Origin: Azolla pinnata
Taxonomy: Eukaryota; Streptophyta; Polypodiopsida; Salviniales; Salviniaceae
Direction: 5' to 3'
Assembly (NCBI GenBank): GCA_037176905.1
Contig: JBBBWG010001371.1
Location: 7,756-35,343, forward strand
Length of the DNA: 27,588 nucleotides
Shown in pieces: positions 1 to 9,541 of this stretch. How positions within the stretch are numbered: the stretch's first letter is position 1; the number at the start of each line of letters is the position of its first letter. Position numbers and translations under genes: made by a program. The notes under the pieces were generated by a model, which was not told where the DNA came from, made no database searches, and was given only the letters and a program-made list of their open reading frames with translations.

Positions 1-650
1 ATTACACTCTATGAATGCATGCATGTATATATGTATGCATGCATATGTGTTAAGAACATGTGCATATCTTATGTATGTGTCGATGTATGTAGAGAATAGA
101 TCAGTGCTCTCTATCTACAAGCATTTCATTACACTCTGATGGAATGACACGAGCTCATGACGCTTATAGAAGGTTTCGTATTTGTTCGTTCAGTGTAGGC
201 TTTCTTTCGTGTCAAACAAGATGCACGATATAACACGACAATTCGCTGTTTAACTGTGGATTAGATAAGATTGAAAACCCGACTTCAACATGCTATATTA
301 GTAAATTGGCATATTCTTACCCACTCTTCTTCCCAACTGCTCAAAATTTGAACTCGAAAAACAATAATATACCATAAGTAAGGGACCGTTTGTCACAAAC
401 ACTCGGAGGCTTAAAGCACGGGGGCATTATTTTGCTGTGTTCTTGTCAGCTCATAAACCAACCTTCTCCTCTGAGCAAATTGCAAAGCTCAGTTGAGGTC
501 ATCCAAAGAAAAGAAAAAGAACACATTTGGACGATCCTCTGATAGAGAGTGTGCAAAGAGAAGCCCAATTTGTCCTCTCTATAATTCACTCCTCTCTTGA
601 TCAAACCAATATGTCCCGTGTTTGCTGTGGTAGGGGTATTGATATTGGTT
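1..650. other. Non-coding flank downstream of the small coiled-coil gene
   Basis: No convincing coding exon was found here. Positions about 10-48 are an alternating ATGC/ATGT-rich low-complexity tract. The right part, up to 650, should contain the 3' untranslated region of the minus-strand gene ending at 651. The polyadenylation site was not placed. Confidence 0.5.
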
Positions 651-1372
651 TTAGACCTCTTCCCCAGGCTCCATTGTCTCTACCATTCGGTTGGTTACCG
701 CAACATTTTCGGTAGCGTTCTCTGCGTTCATTTCCTGGCATTGAGCCAATTGTTGTTGTAGACTCTTTACGAGCTCCGTCAAGATATAGATCCGCTTCTC
801 TTGTGACAGGATTATCTGAAGAAAAAAAGACCATTAATTCAATCATCACAATCACCAATCTCAACAAATTCTCGATAATTGTTGTGACGAAAGCAGTCCA
901 ATACAACATATGAGCAAGAAGAAATGTTACGAATAAAATCAGTTATTTCTGTTATCATAAAACAGTTATGAAGAAATGGTTGTTTCTGTTGTGCAAATTA
1001 GAAAAACAGTTACAAAGAGATTGATCATATCTGTTATTACACGAGTCAGAAAGCTGCGGTACTGTACAAATCCGTTATTTGCACTCTCATTCATACGAGG
1101 TCAGAAAACACAGTTACAAAGAGACTGGTGATTTCCATCATCATGAGAGTCGGAGAGAAACAGTTGAAAAGGAATATATAATTTCAGTTTATCCCAGACA
1201 GTGAATGCAAACTTACTTGCTCCTTGACAACTTCCCTTTTGGTAGGGATTTCATTTTGCTTGGTTAGGGCAGCAGTTAGCTCCGTTTCATTCTTCGCCTG
1301 TTGTTTCCATTCGGATTGTGATGTGAGGATCAAGACCAGAAGCACCAAACACAAAGCCAAAGGTCTCGACAT
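651..1372 (-). CDS. Small membrane-anchored or secreted coiled-coil protein, 2 exons, 106 aa
   Basis: Exon 1 is 1372-1217 (52 codons) and exon 2 is 815-651 (54 codons plus TAA). The 401-nt intron has donor gtaagt and acceptor ttcttcag and joins in phase 0. The start follows from the first ATG, directly before a hydrophobic stretch (residues about 4-18, PLALCLVLLVLILTS), which could be a signal peptide or an N-terminal anchor. Residues 19-52 are polar and charged (EWKQQ, KREVVKEQ). Exon 2 opens with IILSQEKRIYILTELVKSL and reads as an amphipathic coiled coil to about residue 78 (QQQLAQC). An acidic tail follows, ending GEEV. The layout of anchor, charged linker and short SQEK...LV..L..QL coil matches, from memory, a family of unnamed short plant proteins. 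The biochemical role is unknown. Reading exon 2 in a shifted frame gives a longer but meaningless ORF. The junction restoring the coil across the intron is the main support. Confidence 0.75.
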
Positions 1373-2430
1373 GATTGAACTTGATCAGCTTCTATGCCTA
1401 TGGAATGACATTCAAACTCTTTGTTTACAGACACAACAAATCGACCATTCCACCTTCCTATCAATTTGATTTCGCCTGCCAAGAAAAGAGCTGAAATTAG
1501 CAAACTTATGGTAGGTCCCAATGTAATTTTGTAATCGAACATCAACAATCAATGGTTCTCTCTCATATTTTCACAAGTCGTAGAGGAATTATGTACATTT
1601 TTTTCAAATCTCACATCAGTGTTTTTTTTTCCATCACTTAAGATATGCAAATAGTTTAATGAAGAAAACAGAACAATTGCAAAGCATGAAACACAACCTG
1701 ACATTCATTATACAGATTCATAGATATAGTTGTCAAACCCAAAGAATTGTGAACATGGTTGATTGATGCCATACAATGTGTCTTCTAATATTGGCCTTGG
1801 CAGAAATCTTCTACAAATACTGATATGTTCTTATTCTTTGACTGTGTTACTTCACTTTTTATCTCACAGATATTTTGGCTTTCTCGCTCCCCTTACTGGC
1901 TGATTTCTACATCCCTATGGTTTCCACCATTTCTGCATGGATTTTCGCAACTGATATTTGAACAGCTGATTTTTTCAAATCACGTGTACGCTTCTCAAAC
2001 CATGGCCACGCAGAAACATGCATTATACTTCATCTTAAATGTAAATCCATAAGTATCCATATGCAATATGCACGCATTTGCAAATGCAGCTTTGATCTGC
2101 ATCTACATGGTCTCTTTTCATAGATACTGGAACTTAACTTTGGTTTTCCAGTTCCTCTTTCTTGATTTCAGTGTCATTTCTCCTATGGTAATAGGTTAAG
2201 GATTTTCTTGATGGATGTTGATTCAGTCTACTAGGCCGTATATGCTGATTTAACATGTTTCTCAAAGGAGTATAATGTCTGCAAAACCTAGATATTCATA
2301 TATTTGCATTTAACTTGTTCAATAATGCCAGGATTACATGTTTACTACACATTGAGAGACTAATATAATTCTACATTCATATTACTGGTTTCAGCACCTT
2401 CTCATAGATCATATTCCAAGTTTTTCCACA
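1373..2430. other. 5' side of the small coiled-coil gene, otherwise unassigned
   Basis: The stretch next to 1373 should be 5' untranslated sequence of the minus-strand gene. On the minus strand a good acceptor context (a pyrimidine run ending ttcttggcag) lies with its AG at 1477-1476. The start-codon exon could therefore begin at about 1475, after a leader intron. Nothing further was recognised between about 1500 and 2430. The short ORFs here lack codon or family support. Confidence 0.35.
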
Positions 2431-2431
2431 G

Positions 2432-3440
2432 TCTTTTGATCATTTTTCCTAAAAGTTGTAGGCTTATCTCAGTAGAATTCAATTGCATTTTTCAAACAGC
2501 TGAGGTTAAGTATCGATCACTTCAGCTTAATTGCAAATACTCATCATTTTATCACTTTTCTGAAAGATTTAGACTTATCCTAGCAGAACCCAATTCCGTG
2601 TTTCCAATGAGCTGAGGTTAAGTCGTGAAATACAATGATTTGATCATTCTTCTGAAAGATCCAGAATTATCTTAGTAGGAACTAATTCCATATTTCAAAC
2701 GAGCTTCACCTTAGCTTTGATACCCAATCGTTAGTACATTTGTATGGGACTTTAAGCAATCGGAAGGGAGTCAAAGTTCATGCGGTGTTGTGGATTGATT
2801 GAACTTATATTCAATCCTTAATAAATTCTACAAGAATTCAGGCGTTGCATTTCAAGTTTACCATATACCCGTTTGATCAGTTCTTCCAAAAGATCTAGAG
2901 TTATTTAGTAGAAACCAATGTCAGGTTTGAAAGAGCTGAAGTTTTGTATCAATTACTTCGGCTTAGTTATGAATATTCAATCATTTGATTCTTTTTTCTG
3001 AAGGGTGTAGACATATTTTAGTAGAACTCAATGTTTCGAACAAGCTGAGCTGTGGTTAAGTATTGATCGCTTCAATTTAGTTGTGAATATCCAGTCTTTT
3101 CCAAAAGATCAAGACTCAGCTGCTAATATTCAATCATTCAACGATTTTACTCTAAAAGATCTAGGCTTCCTTTAGTAGAACCCAATTCCAAGTTCTCAAC
3201 AAGTTGAAGTTAAGCATGGATCACTTCAGTTTCATTGCGAATAACAATCTTTTGATCATTTTTCTGAAAGACTACAAGCGAGTACAAGGGAATCAAATTG
3301 CATGTTCCAACAAGATGTGAGACAAATATCCAATCACTTTCTACATTCTGATAGAATTCAGCATGTACCTAAATCTTTTGTACATTACAAAAGCATTCTA
3401 GCCCATTTTAGTGGATTCAAAATACCATGTTTCAGCAAGT
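2432..3440. repeat. Degenerate tandem array, units of about 90-120 bp
   Basis: A shared unit runs roughly TTTGATCATTTTTCTGAAAG, then GAC/TTATCTTAGTAGAAC, then CCAATTCCA..TTTCAAAC, then GAGCTGAGGTTAAG, then GATCACTTCAGCTTA, then TTGTGAATATTCAATCA. Recognisable unit starts fall near 2432, 2543, 2636, 2871, 2984, 3094 (truncated), 3136 and 3249, with weaker echoes to about 3440. The stretch 2740-2870 does not fit and may be an insertion. Copies have diverged by substitutions and indels, so the array is old. No coding frame is kept. Confidence 0.7.
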
Positions 3441-3886
3441 ATCCATCACTTTCACATATAATTTCAGCATATCTCATTTCTTTACTTTCAGTTTTCATCT
3501 CATCTTGTCAAAGTTTGTTGTAGCTCTTTTCAGGAGAATTGAAAAAAGTCACACATAATCCAACAAATCAAGAGAAGAACCACATCACAGAAAAAAATCG
3601 ATAAAAATGGCAAATTTTTCTTTCTTTTTTGGTTTCAATACCTTGGAAGCTTCCACGATTTAGTCTCTGAAGATTTCTGGTGCAAGTTCGGATGTGTAGA
3701 TATGAGTAGGCAATCTGATGAGCGAAAACGTTACACAATATATCTGCGCAAGAATAAACGGCATGGAATCTTCGAGATTCAGCAGAAAAACAAAGGAAAG
3801 CAGGGGTATGCATATACATAGCAAAGAGGAAGAGATAAAAGAGAAAAGGCAAGCCATGTGCAAGATTCGATCACAGAAAATCGAAC

Positions 3887-3935
3887 GAAGAAGAAGAAGA
3901 AGAAGAAGAAGACGATGATGATGATGATGACGATG
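3887..3935. repeat. (GAA)n-(GAT)n compound microsatellite
   Basis: GAA triplets at about 3887-3911 pass directly into GAT/GATGA triplets at 3912-3935. On the minus strand it reads as TTC and ATC runs. It explains the poly-Arg, poly-Leu and poly-His ORFs seen in the different frames, which are not treated as genes. Confidence 0.95.
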
Positions 3936-4078
3936 AATGAGATCCTGAACCTGGTATTTCTGCAGGATTTTGATGAATGAGATCTTGAAGCCTCGGAATG
4001 TTTGCAGGATTTTGATGAATGAGATCTCGAAGCCTTGCAATTTTTTGAAGGGATTTTGATGAACGAGATCCTGCACCT
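3932..4078. repeat. Minisatellite, four units of 40-44 bp
   Basis: The core GATGAATGAGATC occurs at 3932-3944, 3972-3984 and 4014-4026, and as GATGAACGAGATC at 4058-4070. The spacings are 40, 42 and 44 bp. Each core is followed by a CTGAA/CTTGAAGCCT segment and a GCAGGATTTT or GAAGGGATTTT linker. The array starts inside the GAT microsatellite, so the GATGAAT core probably arose from it. Confidence 0.9.
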
Positions 4079-4140
4079 GCTATTTTCCTGCTGAATGTCT
4101 TCTGATGAGAGGGGAGAGGGAGAGGGAGGGAGAGACTGTG

Positions 4141-5226
4141 TCCTCCCTGAGCTTTTCCATGAATTCTGAGATGCCCTTCAATTCAGCTCCCCCAAAGGTC
4201 CTCCAATATTCTGACAGTGCCCCTTCATCTCCTCTCATTTCCTTCAAAAGCTAATTAATTGGAAACTGATGTCTGGTTTTTGAACCATACACTTAGCAGA
4301 TGCTTGTCGCCGCAGCCCGCGGAGAATTAACGACTGGTCGGAGCTCGCCAAATCTTGGATTTATATCTGCGGCACTTGTGCTTTCCAGAGAACTTGCAGA
4401 ATCGAGTAATTCGTGAATCGATGCGCACTCTCGTCTTTTGGTATCGTAGATGCACGTTCTTGACCCACAGCTACGCTTCCTTTAACTCCACAGTGAACAC
4501 CTTGCCAACTACATTGTACGATTTGCTAGAACCCCACAACAGACTTCTGAACTACATCAAGACCCAAGAAAGTCGGCCGATAATGGAATGTTGATGATAC
4601 AAAATGTTTGTATCAACTTGTATCGAGCTTGACCTGCCAATCAAACATTGATCTGCTTGAGAATGTTTGATTTGATTGTAGAGGTGATGACACTTGTACC
4701 GATATTGATATGTCATACAATATTGTGTGCCAAGCAAACCAATCATTTAGAGGAACGTGTAAACCATCGCTTGGCCTTTACGAAATCTAATGACCTTTGA
4801 GCAAAGACATTGCTCTTAACCAAGTGATGGTCTCCACTCAAAGTTCTCACCAAATGTCGATTTAACACATATTGAATGTTAAATTTAAAGAGATAGCAAA
4901 TGCCATTATGAAATGTGTTATGGGTATAACCTTAGAAAATTAATTTCTAATATTAATTTGAATGGTTTAAAGGTAAGATAAATGAGAAACATATTGTCCT
5001 AAGACTAAGGACAAATTCATATGGTTATTGGACAAATATGAACATGAAGCCTTAAAAGTTCACTTGTATAAATAGGACTAACTACCTAGTTTCTGAGGTA
5101 ATAATCCAATGTAATATTCTATGTTACATTATCTTGTCGATTGGCTCATATATACACTTGACGATCGAACATAGGAGCCTATTGAGAATGTTGCCAATGC
5201 TCCTCAAATTTTAAAAAAATTTCATT
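4141..5226. other. Unassigned AT-rich intergenic DNA
   Basis: No coding exon was recognised. A TATAAATAG motif at 5067-5075 is followed by a CCAATGTAATATTCTATG tract, and a block starting TGTTGATGATAC begins at 4589. This look recalls an old LTR, but no matching LTR pair, primer-binding site or target duplication was found. It is therefore left unassigned. Confidence 0.35.
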
Positions 5227-5377
5227 GTCTTTATCCTAATAAACTAGATCCATGGAGCTCGTCATCAAAAGGAAGGAGGTAGTGTCATGTGTGTCAACAC
5301 AAAATAGTGCATGTAGGTGTTTGAACCTGTGACCTTAAAATATATATAAACTAAAATCCTAACCATTAAGCTGTCTT
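5227..5377 (-). mobile_element. Probable tRNA-derived SINE
   Basis: Read on the minus strand, CAGCTTAATGG (5373-5363) resembles a pol III A box and GGTTCAAACACC (complement of 5316-5327) a B box, about 35 nt apart. That layout is typical of plant tRNA-derived SINEs. The segment between them includes AAGGTCACAGGTTC, as seen upstream of B boxes in such elements. The body runs on to an AT-rich end near 5227. The 8-bp direct repeat ATTTCATT flanks the element at 5219-5226 and 5378-5385 and fits a target-site duplication. It is about 151 bp long and lacks an obvious long poly(A) tail. A decayed tRNA-like fragment within a larger element is the alternative. Confidence 0.5.
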
Positions 5378-5385
5378 ATTTCATT

Positions 5386-5995
5386 CAATAAAATATTGAA
5401 TAGATAATATTATAATCGTAGCCATTTTTACATTGTCAAAATAATTTGTAACAATTGCTATTGTTGCAAGTTGTTGGATCCATCATGTGACAAACCATGC
5501 ATGCAAGCCACATGCTGAGCATGCATGACGTTTCCACATGTATAAATGCCCAGCCTATTATAAGTAATTAACCATTTCAATTTAACACCAATATTTGGTG
5601 CTTTGTACTCCAAGTCTCTTAGTAATAAATATATTATCTTTCTTATTCGTATTTACTTTCGTTCTCTTCATCTTTGTGCCTTCCGAGTCCATCGTTATCA
5701 ACGAGCTTCAATCGAGACATTATTTACATCGAAGAATCAAACTCATGACCCAACTAGGCATGGGGTTTGCGAATCAAGGAAGAGATGAAAGGAAGAGCGA
5801 GTCTATGGTGCTAGGGCGTGAACGGGCACCAGATCTTTCGGGCATTTTGGTCAATTTTGTGGGCGCTGAGGCCGGAGGTGTGGTCTTTGCTCCGACTAGA
5901 GAAGGCGCGCGATTGCGTGGGAAGACCATTGTCTTTCTTCCTCCTCTTGCAAACAAGTGGAATGGACCTTGTCGGAAGTCAAACATGGAAAACCT
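5386..5995. other. Unassigned DNA with promoter-like motif
   Basis: A TATAAAT motif at 5541-5547 is followed by pyrimidine-rich sequence (5635-5675), as in retroelement or gene leaders. No second LTR copy or gene product was recognised. The 151-codon plus-strand ORF starting at 5595 ends in a TTC-microsatellite-encoded poly-Phe tail and looks fortuitous. GC content rises after about 5800. Confidence 0.3.
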
Positions 5996-5997
5996 GC

Positions 5998-6041
5998 TCT
6001 TCTTCTTCTTCTTCTTCTTCTTCTCCTTCTTCTTCTTCTTC
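5998..6041. repeat. (TTC)n microsatellite
   Basis: This is a near-pure run of TTC triplets, interrupted once by TCC near 6024. It lies at the end of a GC-richer segment. Confidence 0.95.
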
Positions 6042-6103
6042 AGAATATAGTACATCCATCTCCTTGTGCTTCACATCCCCTGACTCGGTCAGTTTTGGCC
6101 TTG

Positions 6104-6178
6104 TGAGCTGAGCTGAGCTGAGCTGAGCTGCTCCATCCTTCTCCCTGCTCCATCCTTCTCCCTGCTCCATCCTTCTCC
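6104..6178. repeat. (TGAGC)5 followed by a 17-bp tandem repeat
   Basis: Five TGAGC pentamers occupy about 6104-6130. They run directly into a 17-bp unit, CTCCATCCTTCTCCCTG, at 6131-6147 and 6148-6164, then a partial copy at 6165-6178. Confidence 0.95.
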
Positions 6179-6317
6179 TCTTCTAAATCTAGGCCTCCGT
6201 CGTCGTTGCTTCTGTCCGTTTCGTCACGCTCTCGAGGGGGACCATCTTTTCCAAACCCATCGATGAAGTATATTGTCTTACCGCTAGACCTCGATGCAGC
6301 TCCGCTACATATAAGCG

Positions 6318-6782
6318 TTAGTTTGGAGTGGTGCATCGGTCTATGAAGTCTGTTATCATATTCATGTTATAGGTTTGGTGCTTAAACCATTTGGTCGTCT
6401 GATCGTCACACCCATAAAAACCAATTCTTTGTTTACAGAATTCCATTACAAACTTGTAATTGCCGATGTAACTAACTACTCCAACCATTGTGAAGCTCAC
6501 TATCATTGCATAATTATAATTGGTAGGTGGGTAATAATCAATAGACGCTAAGAGTTTTATCTTTTCTAAGCACACTCTGTGCATTGTCTGCCTTTTATGG
6601 AGAGTCGTTAGTTCGAGCGCAGTCAAATTCAGTACCCTCATTATGTGTATCTCCGACGAGACTTGATCACATTCAAAAGATGAGCAATCATCTGTAAAGG
6701 AAACATAGTGAAGGGAGTTATCATGCATTTTGACAATTGAGAACTGAGGCACCAAGCAGGCTCTTTTTTGGTCTAGGCTCAC
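6318..6782 (-). other. Uncharacterised 154-codon open reading frame
   Basis: This is an uninterrupted minus-strand frame from MSLDQKRACLV to RCTTPN. It has no recognisable domain or signal peptide. A mildly hydrophobic stretch (MIVSFTMVGVVSYI) lies near residues 92-105. Part of the composition (IDYYPPTNYNY, KWFKHQTYNMN) looks protein-like. No neighbouring splice signals or homologues were recognised. It could be a transposon remnant or a chance ORF, and is not claimed as a gene. Confidence 0.15.
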
Positions 6783-7126
6783 GTGACGCTAGCTAGCCAT
6801 CTTTAAATATCATGGCACCAACACACTTAATCCTGAAACCTACCTTTATGTTTTTTTTAGTATTCTGCTTCTTTTGCATTAGTTTTGTGAAGAATGATCA
6901 ACGACATGCGACAAATTGAACGAGGCGGTGATAAAAAAATCACATAATGACCTGGCAATGTAGTGCAATCTTTACGAGCAGCACTTTACGAGACGAGAAT
7001 GCCCTGCAAATAGCTACCAGCAACATCTTTAAGCAAGTTAGCTTGCTCCAAGCTAATTGAAGAATCAAGTCAGCACATGAGCTGTTCAGAATCTGTTTAA
7101 CATTTAAGTCATAAGCTAGAATCCTC
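6783..7126. other. Unassigned intergenic stretch
   Basis: AT-rich sequence with no coding exon, RNA gene or repeat that could be supported. Confidence 0.5.
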
Positions 7127-7150
7127 TGTGTGTGTGTGTGTGTGTGTGTG
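7127..7150. repeat. (TG)12 microsatellite
   Basis: This is a pure TG dinucleotide run followed by an ATGT/ATAT-rich tract to about 7190. It lies immediately left of the 215-bp tandem array. Confidence 0.97.
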
Positions 7151-7171
7151 TACATGTATATACATATATGT

Positions 7172-7807
7172 CTCTATGTATATTATATGCACAAAAATAC
7201 ATAATAAACTTTCAAGCTTTGAATCAGTGATACCAACGAAACACAAAATGTGTGCAGTGAGATTGCATGGCCATGCAATCATCTCCTGTCAATACAAAGA
7301 AAAATTAGTGAGTGCAATCTTTCTGCTCAGGGATGACTGGCAATTTGATTAACTGCTTGAGAACAGTGCACATAATATACATAGATACATATAACGTCTA
7401 TTATATTGCACAAAAATACATAATAAACTTTCAAGCTTTGAATGAGTGACACCAAGGAAAAAAAATGTGTGCAGTGAGATTCCATGGCTATGCAATCGTC
7501 TCCTGTCAATACAAAGAAAAAATAGAGTGAGTGCATTTCTGCCCAGGGATGACTGGCAATTTGATTAACTGCTTGAGAAGAGTGCATATAATATACATAT
7601 ACGTATCTATGTATACTATATGCACAAAAATACATAATAAACTTTCAAGCTTTGAATGAGTGACACCAAGGAAAAAAAAATGTGTGCAGTGAAATTCCAT
7701 GGCTATGCAATCGTCTCCTGTCAATACAAAGAAAAAATAGAGTGAGTGCAATCTTTCTGCCCAGGGATGCCTGGCAATTTGACTAACTGCTTGAGAACAG
7801 TATCTAT
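7172..7807. repeat. Three tandem copies of a 214-219 bp unit
   Basis: The landmark GCACAAAAATACATAATAAA occurs at 7189, 7408 and 7622, giving periods of 219 and 214 bp. Each unit carries ACTTTCAAGCTTTGAAT, TGTGTGCAGTGA, TGCAATCRTCTCCTGTC and GGCAATTTGAYTAACTGC, and ends CTTGAGAACAG or CTTGAGAAGAG. Copies 2 and 3 share GAGTGACACCAAGG and an added A-run, so they are closer to each other than to copy 1. Indels between copies break any common reading frame. No gene is called, although the minus strand has small repeated ORFs. Confidence 0.95.
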
Positions 7808-9070
7808 ACCCATCATCAGTTAGCATTCACATATGAATCTAACACAAATAATGATTGACTACGCATAAACGTTCATTCTCTGTACAATTACAAATCTGCA
7901 TGGAAGATGCGTTAAAGCTATGACCTGGATTTTACTTTTGGGTCACCATGACTGAAAAGACGATCATGATCAACAGAGAGATAAGATATATGCGGGGATC
8001 ATTTCATGTCACCAAGATGGACATTGCAAATATGCACATTTTTCATCAATCACCTATGAACTCCATTCAGTGTGAAGCTCTCAATAACCTAATTGTTGTT
8101 AATTAAGCTCAAGTAATATGAGTCGATGCAGGAGATATTCTGATACATCGGTTTATCATTGTATTTGAGACATTTCGTTTCTGAAAGATTCCTAGCCAAG
8201 GACGTGCACAGCCTCCAAAGCAACCATCGATCATTGCAAAATGCAGGGATTAATATTAGCTATATACTCGAGTATTCACATTCATGACCACCCAATATTC
8301 AGATTCAAGCCCATAACCATTTCATGTGTTAGTATTTTTTACTGCAAAAGTTAACGATAGAAGGATGAGCACCTTTGCAAACACACCAACAAAAAGATCC
8401 AATTTCATTGAGGAGTACAGCTAATAGAAAGAAAATACATCAGAAACAACAAGCTTCTATCGGCAAGAACTACAATTTGGATGCAAATTTGCAGTCCCCA
8501 TCTGCAGACCATGGAGATTGCGGAGAAACTAGCAATCATTCGGTCACTCGCACGCGTATTATGATCTTTGCTCATATCAACCGGAAAAAGGGACGAGTGA
8601 CAGGAACAAGGCCACATTTCAGAAAAGGGTATTATAAGCACATGCTGGTGCTTGTCAAACAGCACATCTCCGCAAGCAGTGGTAAGCCCAATCCACAGAA
8701 AAAGGTCCAGCTCTTTTCGGCCAAATGCACCACATAAGATGGATAATTTATAGCATTCAAACAACCGAGCCAATGTGATGCATGTGACCAGGTTGAAGTG
8801 ACCGACTCTGATCATATATTTACATGCTGACCTTTGTCATTGTTGTGGATCTGCTGATAGATGAGGCATTGCAGGTGACACGGTCCATCTTCTGCAATCG
8901 ACGATTTGGATGATATATATCAGAATCTTCCTGAATCAATAAGCTTGTAATGCTTTATCGCTCTAATATGGAAGGATTCGCCTTTTGTGAGCCCTACCTT
9001 TGCTTCTTCTGGTTAGAGGTATACAAGCAAGTCCACAGCTACCAAGATGCCTTCCAAAATCACCACTTTA
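7808..9070. other. Unassigned stretch, possibly part of a minus-strand transcript
   Basis: No recognisable protein exon. On the minus strand an acceptor-like ATTGCAG (AG at 8893-8892) is followed by ATGGACCGTGTCACC and a donor-like AAAGGTCAGC near 8836, which could be a small exon. The ORFs of 120 and 136 codons at 8.4-8.8 kb overlap on opposite strands and show no family signature. Confidence 0.25.
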
Positions 9071-9077
9071 TGCTTAC

Positions 9078-9450
9078 TGAATTCTCAAAACGCTCGCCAC
9101 CGAAGACAGGGGTGGGGAAGAACGATCTGTGGCTGGCAGCCGATGAGCAGGTACATGGATAGATCATCGAGGCAGGCGCCGACCATGAGCTCAATCCCCG
9201 AAGGTTAAATGCCTGGAATGCGGAGGAATCAATTCTCTCTATCCCCAACCGGAGGCGGAAGCGTCGAAGGAAGTAACAAGATGGGGAGAGAGGAAAGCTC
9301 CCTGTTGCAGTGTCGGAACGGCCACAGAATCGTTCGAGGAAGACGAGCGATCGCAACCTGCGCTCCGCCATACCGCCATAGCCAGAGCTTCGGAGCAGCA
9401 GATCAGAAGGCGCAGAAGAACAGGGCAAAAGAAAAGAAAGGGCACGAAAA
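9078..9450 (-). other. Candidate first exon of an unidentified minus-strand transcript
   Basis: This GC-richer island sits between AT-rich flanks. On the minus strand it begins with pyrimidine-rich leader-like sequence (complement of 9430-9470) and ends GAATTCA followed by a strong donor gtaagc (exon end 9078). Several ATGs open short frames. One, just before the donor, encodes a 33-codon peptide starting MVGACLDDLSMYLL and stops before the splice site, as an upstream ORF would. No downstream coding exon was recognised, so the product is unknown. It could be a leader exon or a non-coding RNA. Confidence 0.25.
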
Positions 9451-9541
9451 ACTAAGAAAAACAGAAATGGGAAATAAGAACGAAGTAAAAAACAAAAGTC
9501 ATTTTCCTTTTTGTAATCGGAAAATTTAACCCCAAAAAAAC

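Larger units (their letters stand above)
3568..4140 (-). other. Possible 5' leader exon of the small coiled-coil gene
   Basis: On the minus strand a CT-rich block at about 4137-4100 resembles the start of a plant leader. A donor-like sequence (CCAAG then gtattg) lies near 3647-3637. It could splice to the acceptor at 1476-1477, giving a leader intron of about 2.2 kb. Within the proposed exon are the GAA/GAT microsatellite, the 42-bp minisatellite and small ORFs that would act as upstream ORFs, including one starting MACLFSF. A TATA-like ATATAAAT lies on the minus strand near 4366-4357. This is inference from splice-like signals only. The block may instead be plain intergenic DNA. Confidence 0.22.

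Noticed and set aside
3660..4076. 138-codon minus-strand ORF with poly-His and poly-Leu
   Set aside because: It is explained by the GAA/GAT microsatellite and the 42-bp minisatellite. The MACLFSF segment alone is too weak to call a secreted protein.
4589..5299. Complete LTR bounded by TGTTGA and TCAACA
   Set aside because: The right end falls inside the SINE-like body, there is no target duplication, and no second LTR or primer-binding site was found.
5595..6050. 151-codon plus-strand ORF with hydrophobic start
   Set aside because: It ends in poly-Phe from the TTC microsatellite, and no domain or splice context supports it.
7327..7826. Overlapping minus-strand ORFs over the 215-bp repeats
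   Set aside because: The repeated peptide pieces reflect DNA duplication. Indels shift the frame between copies.
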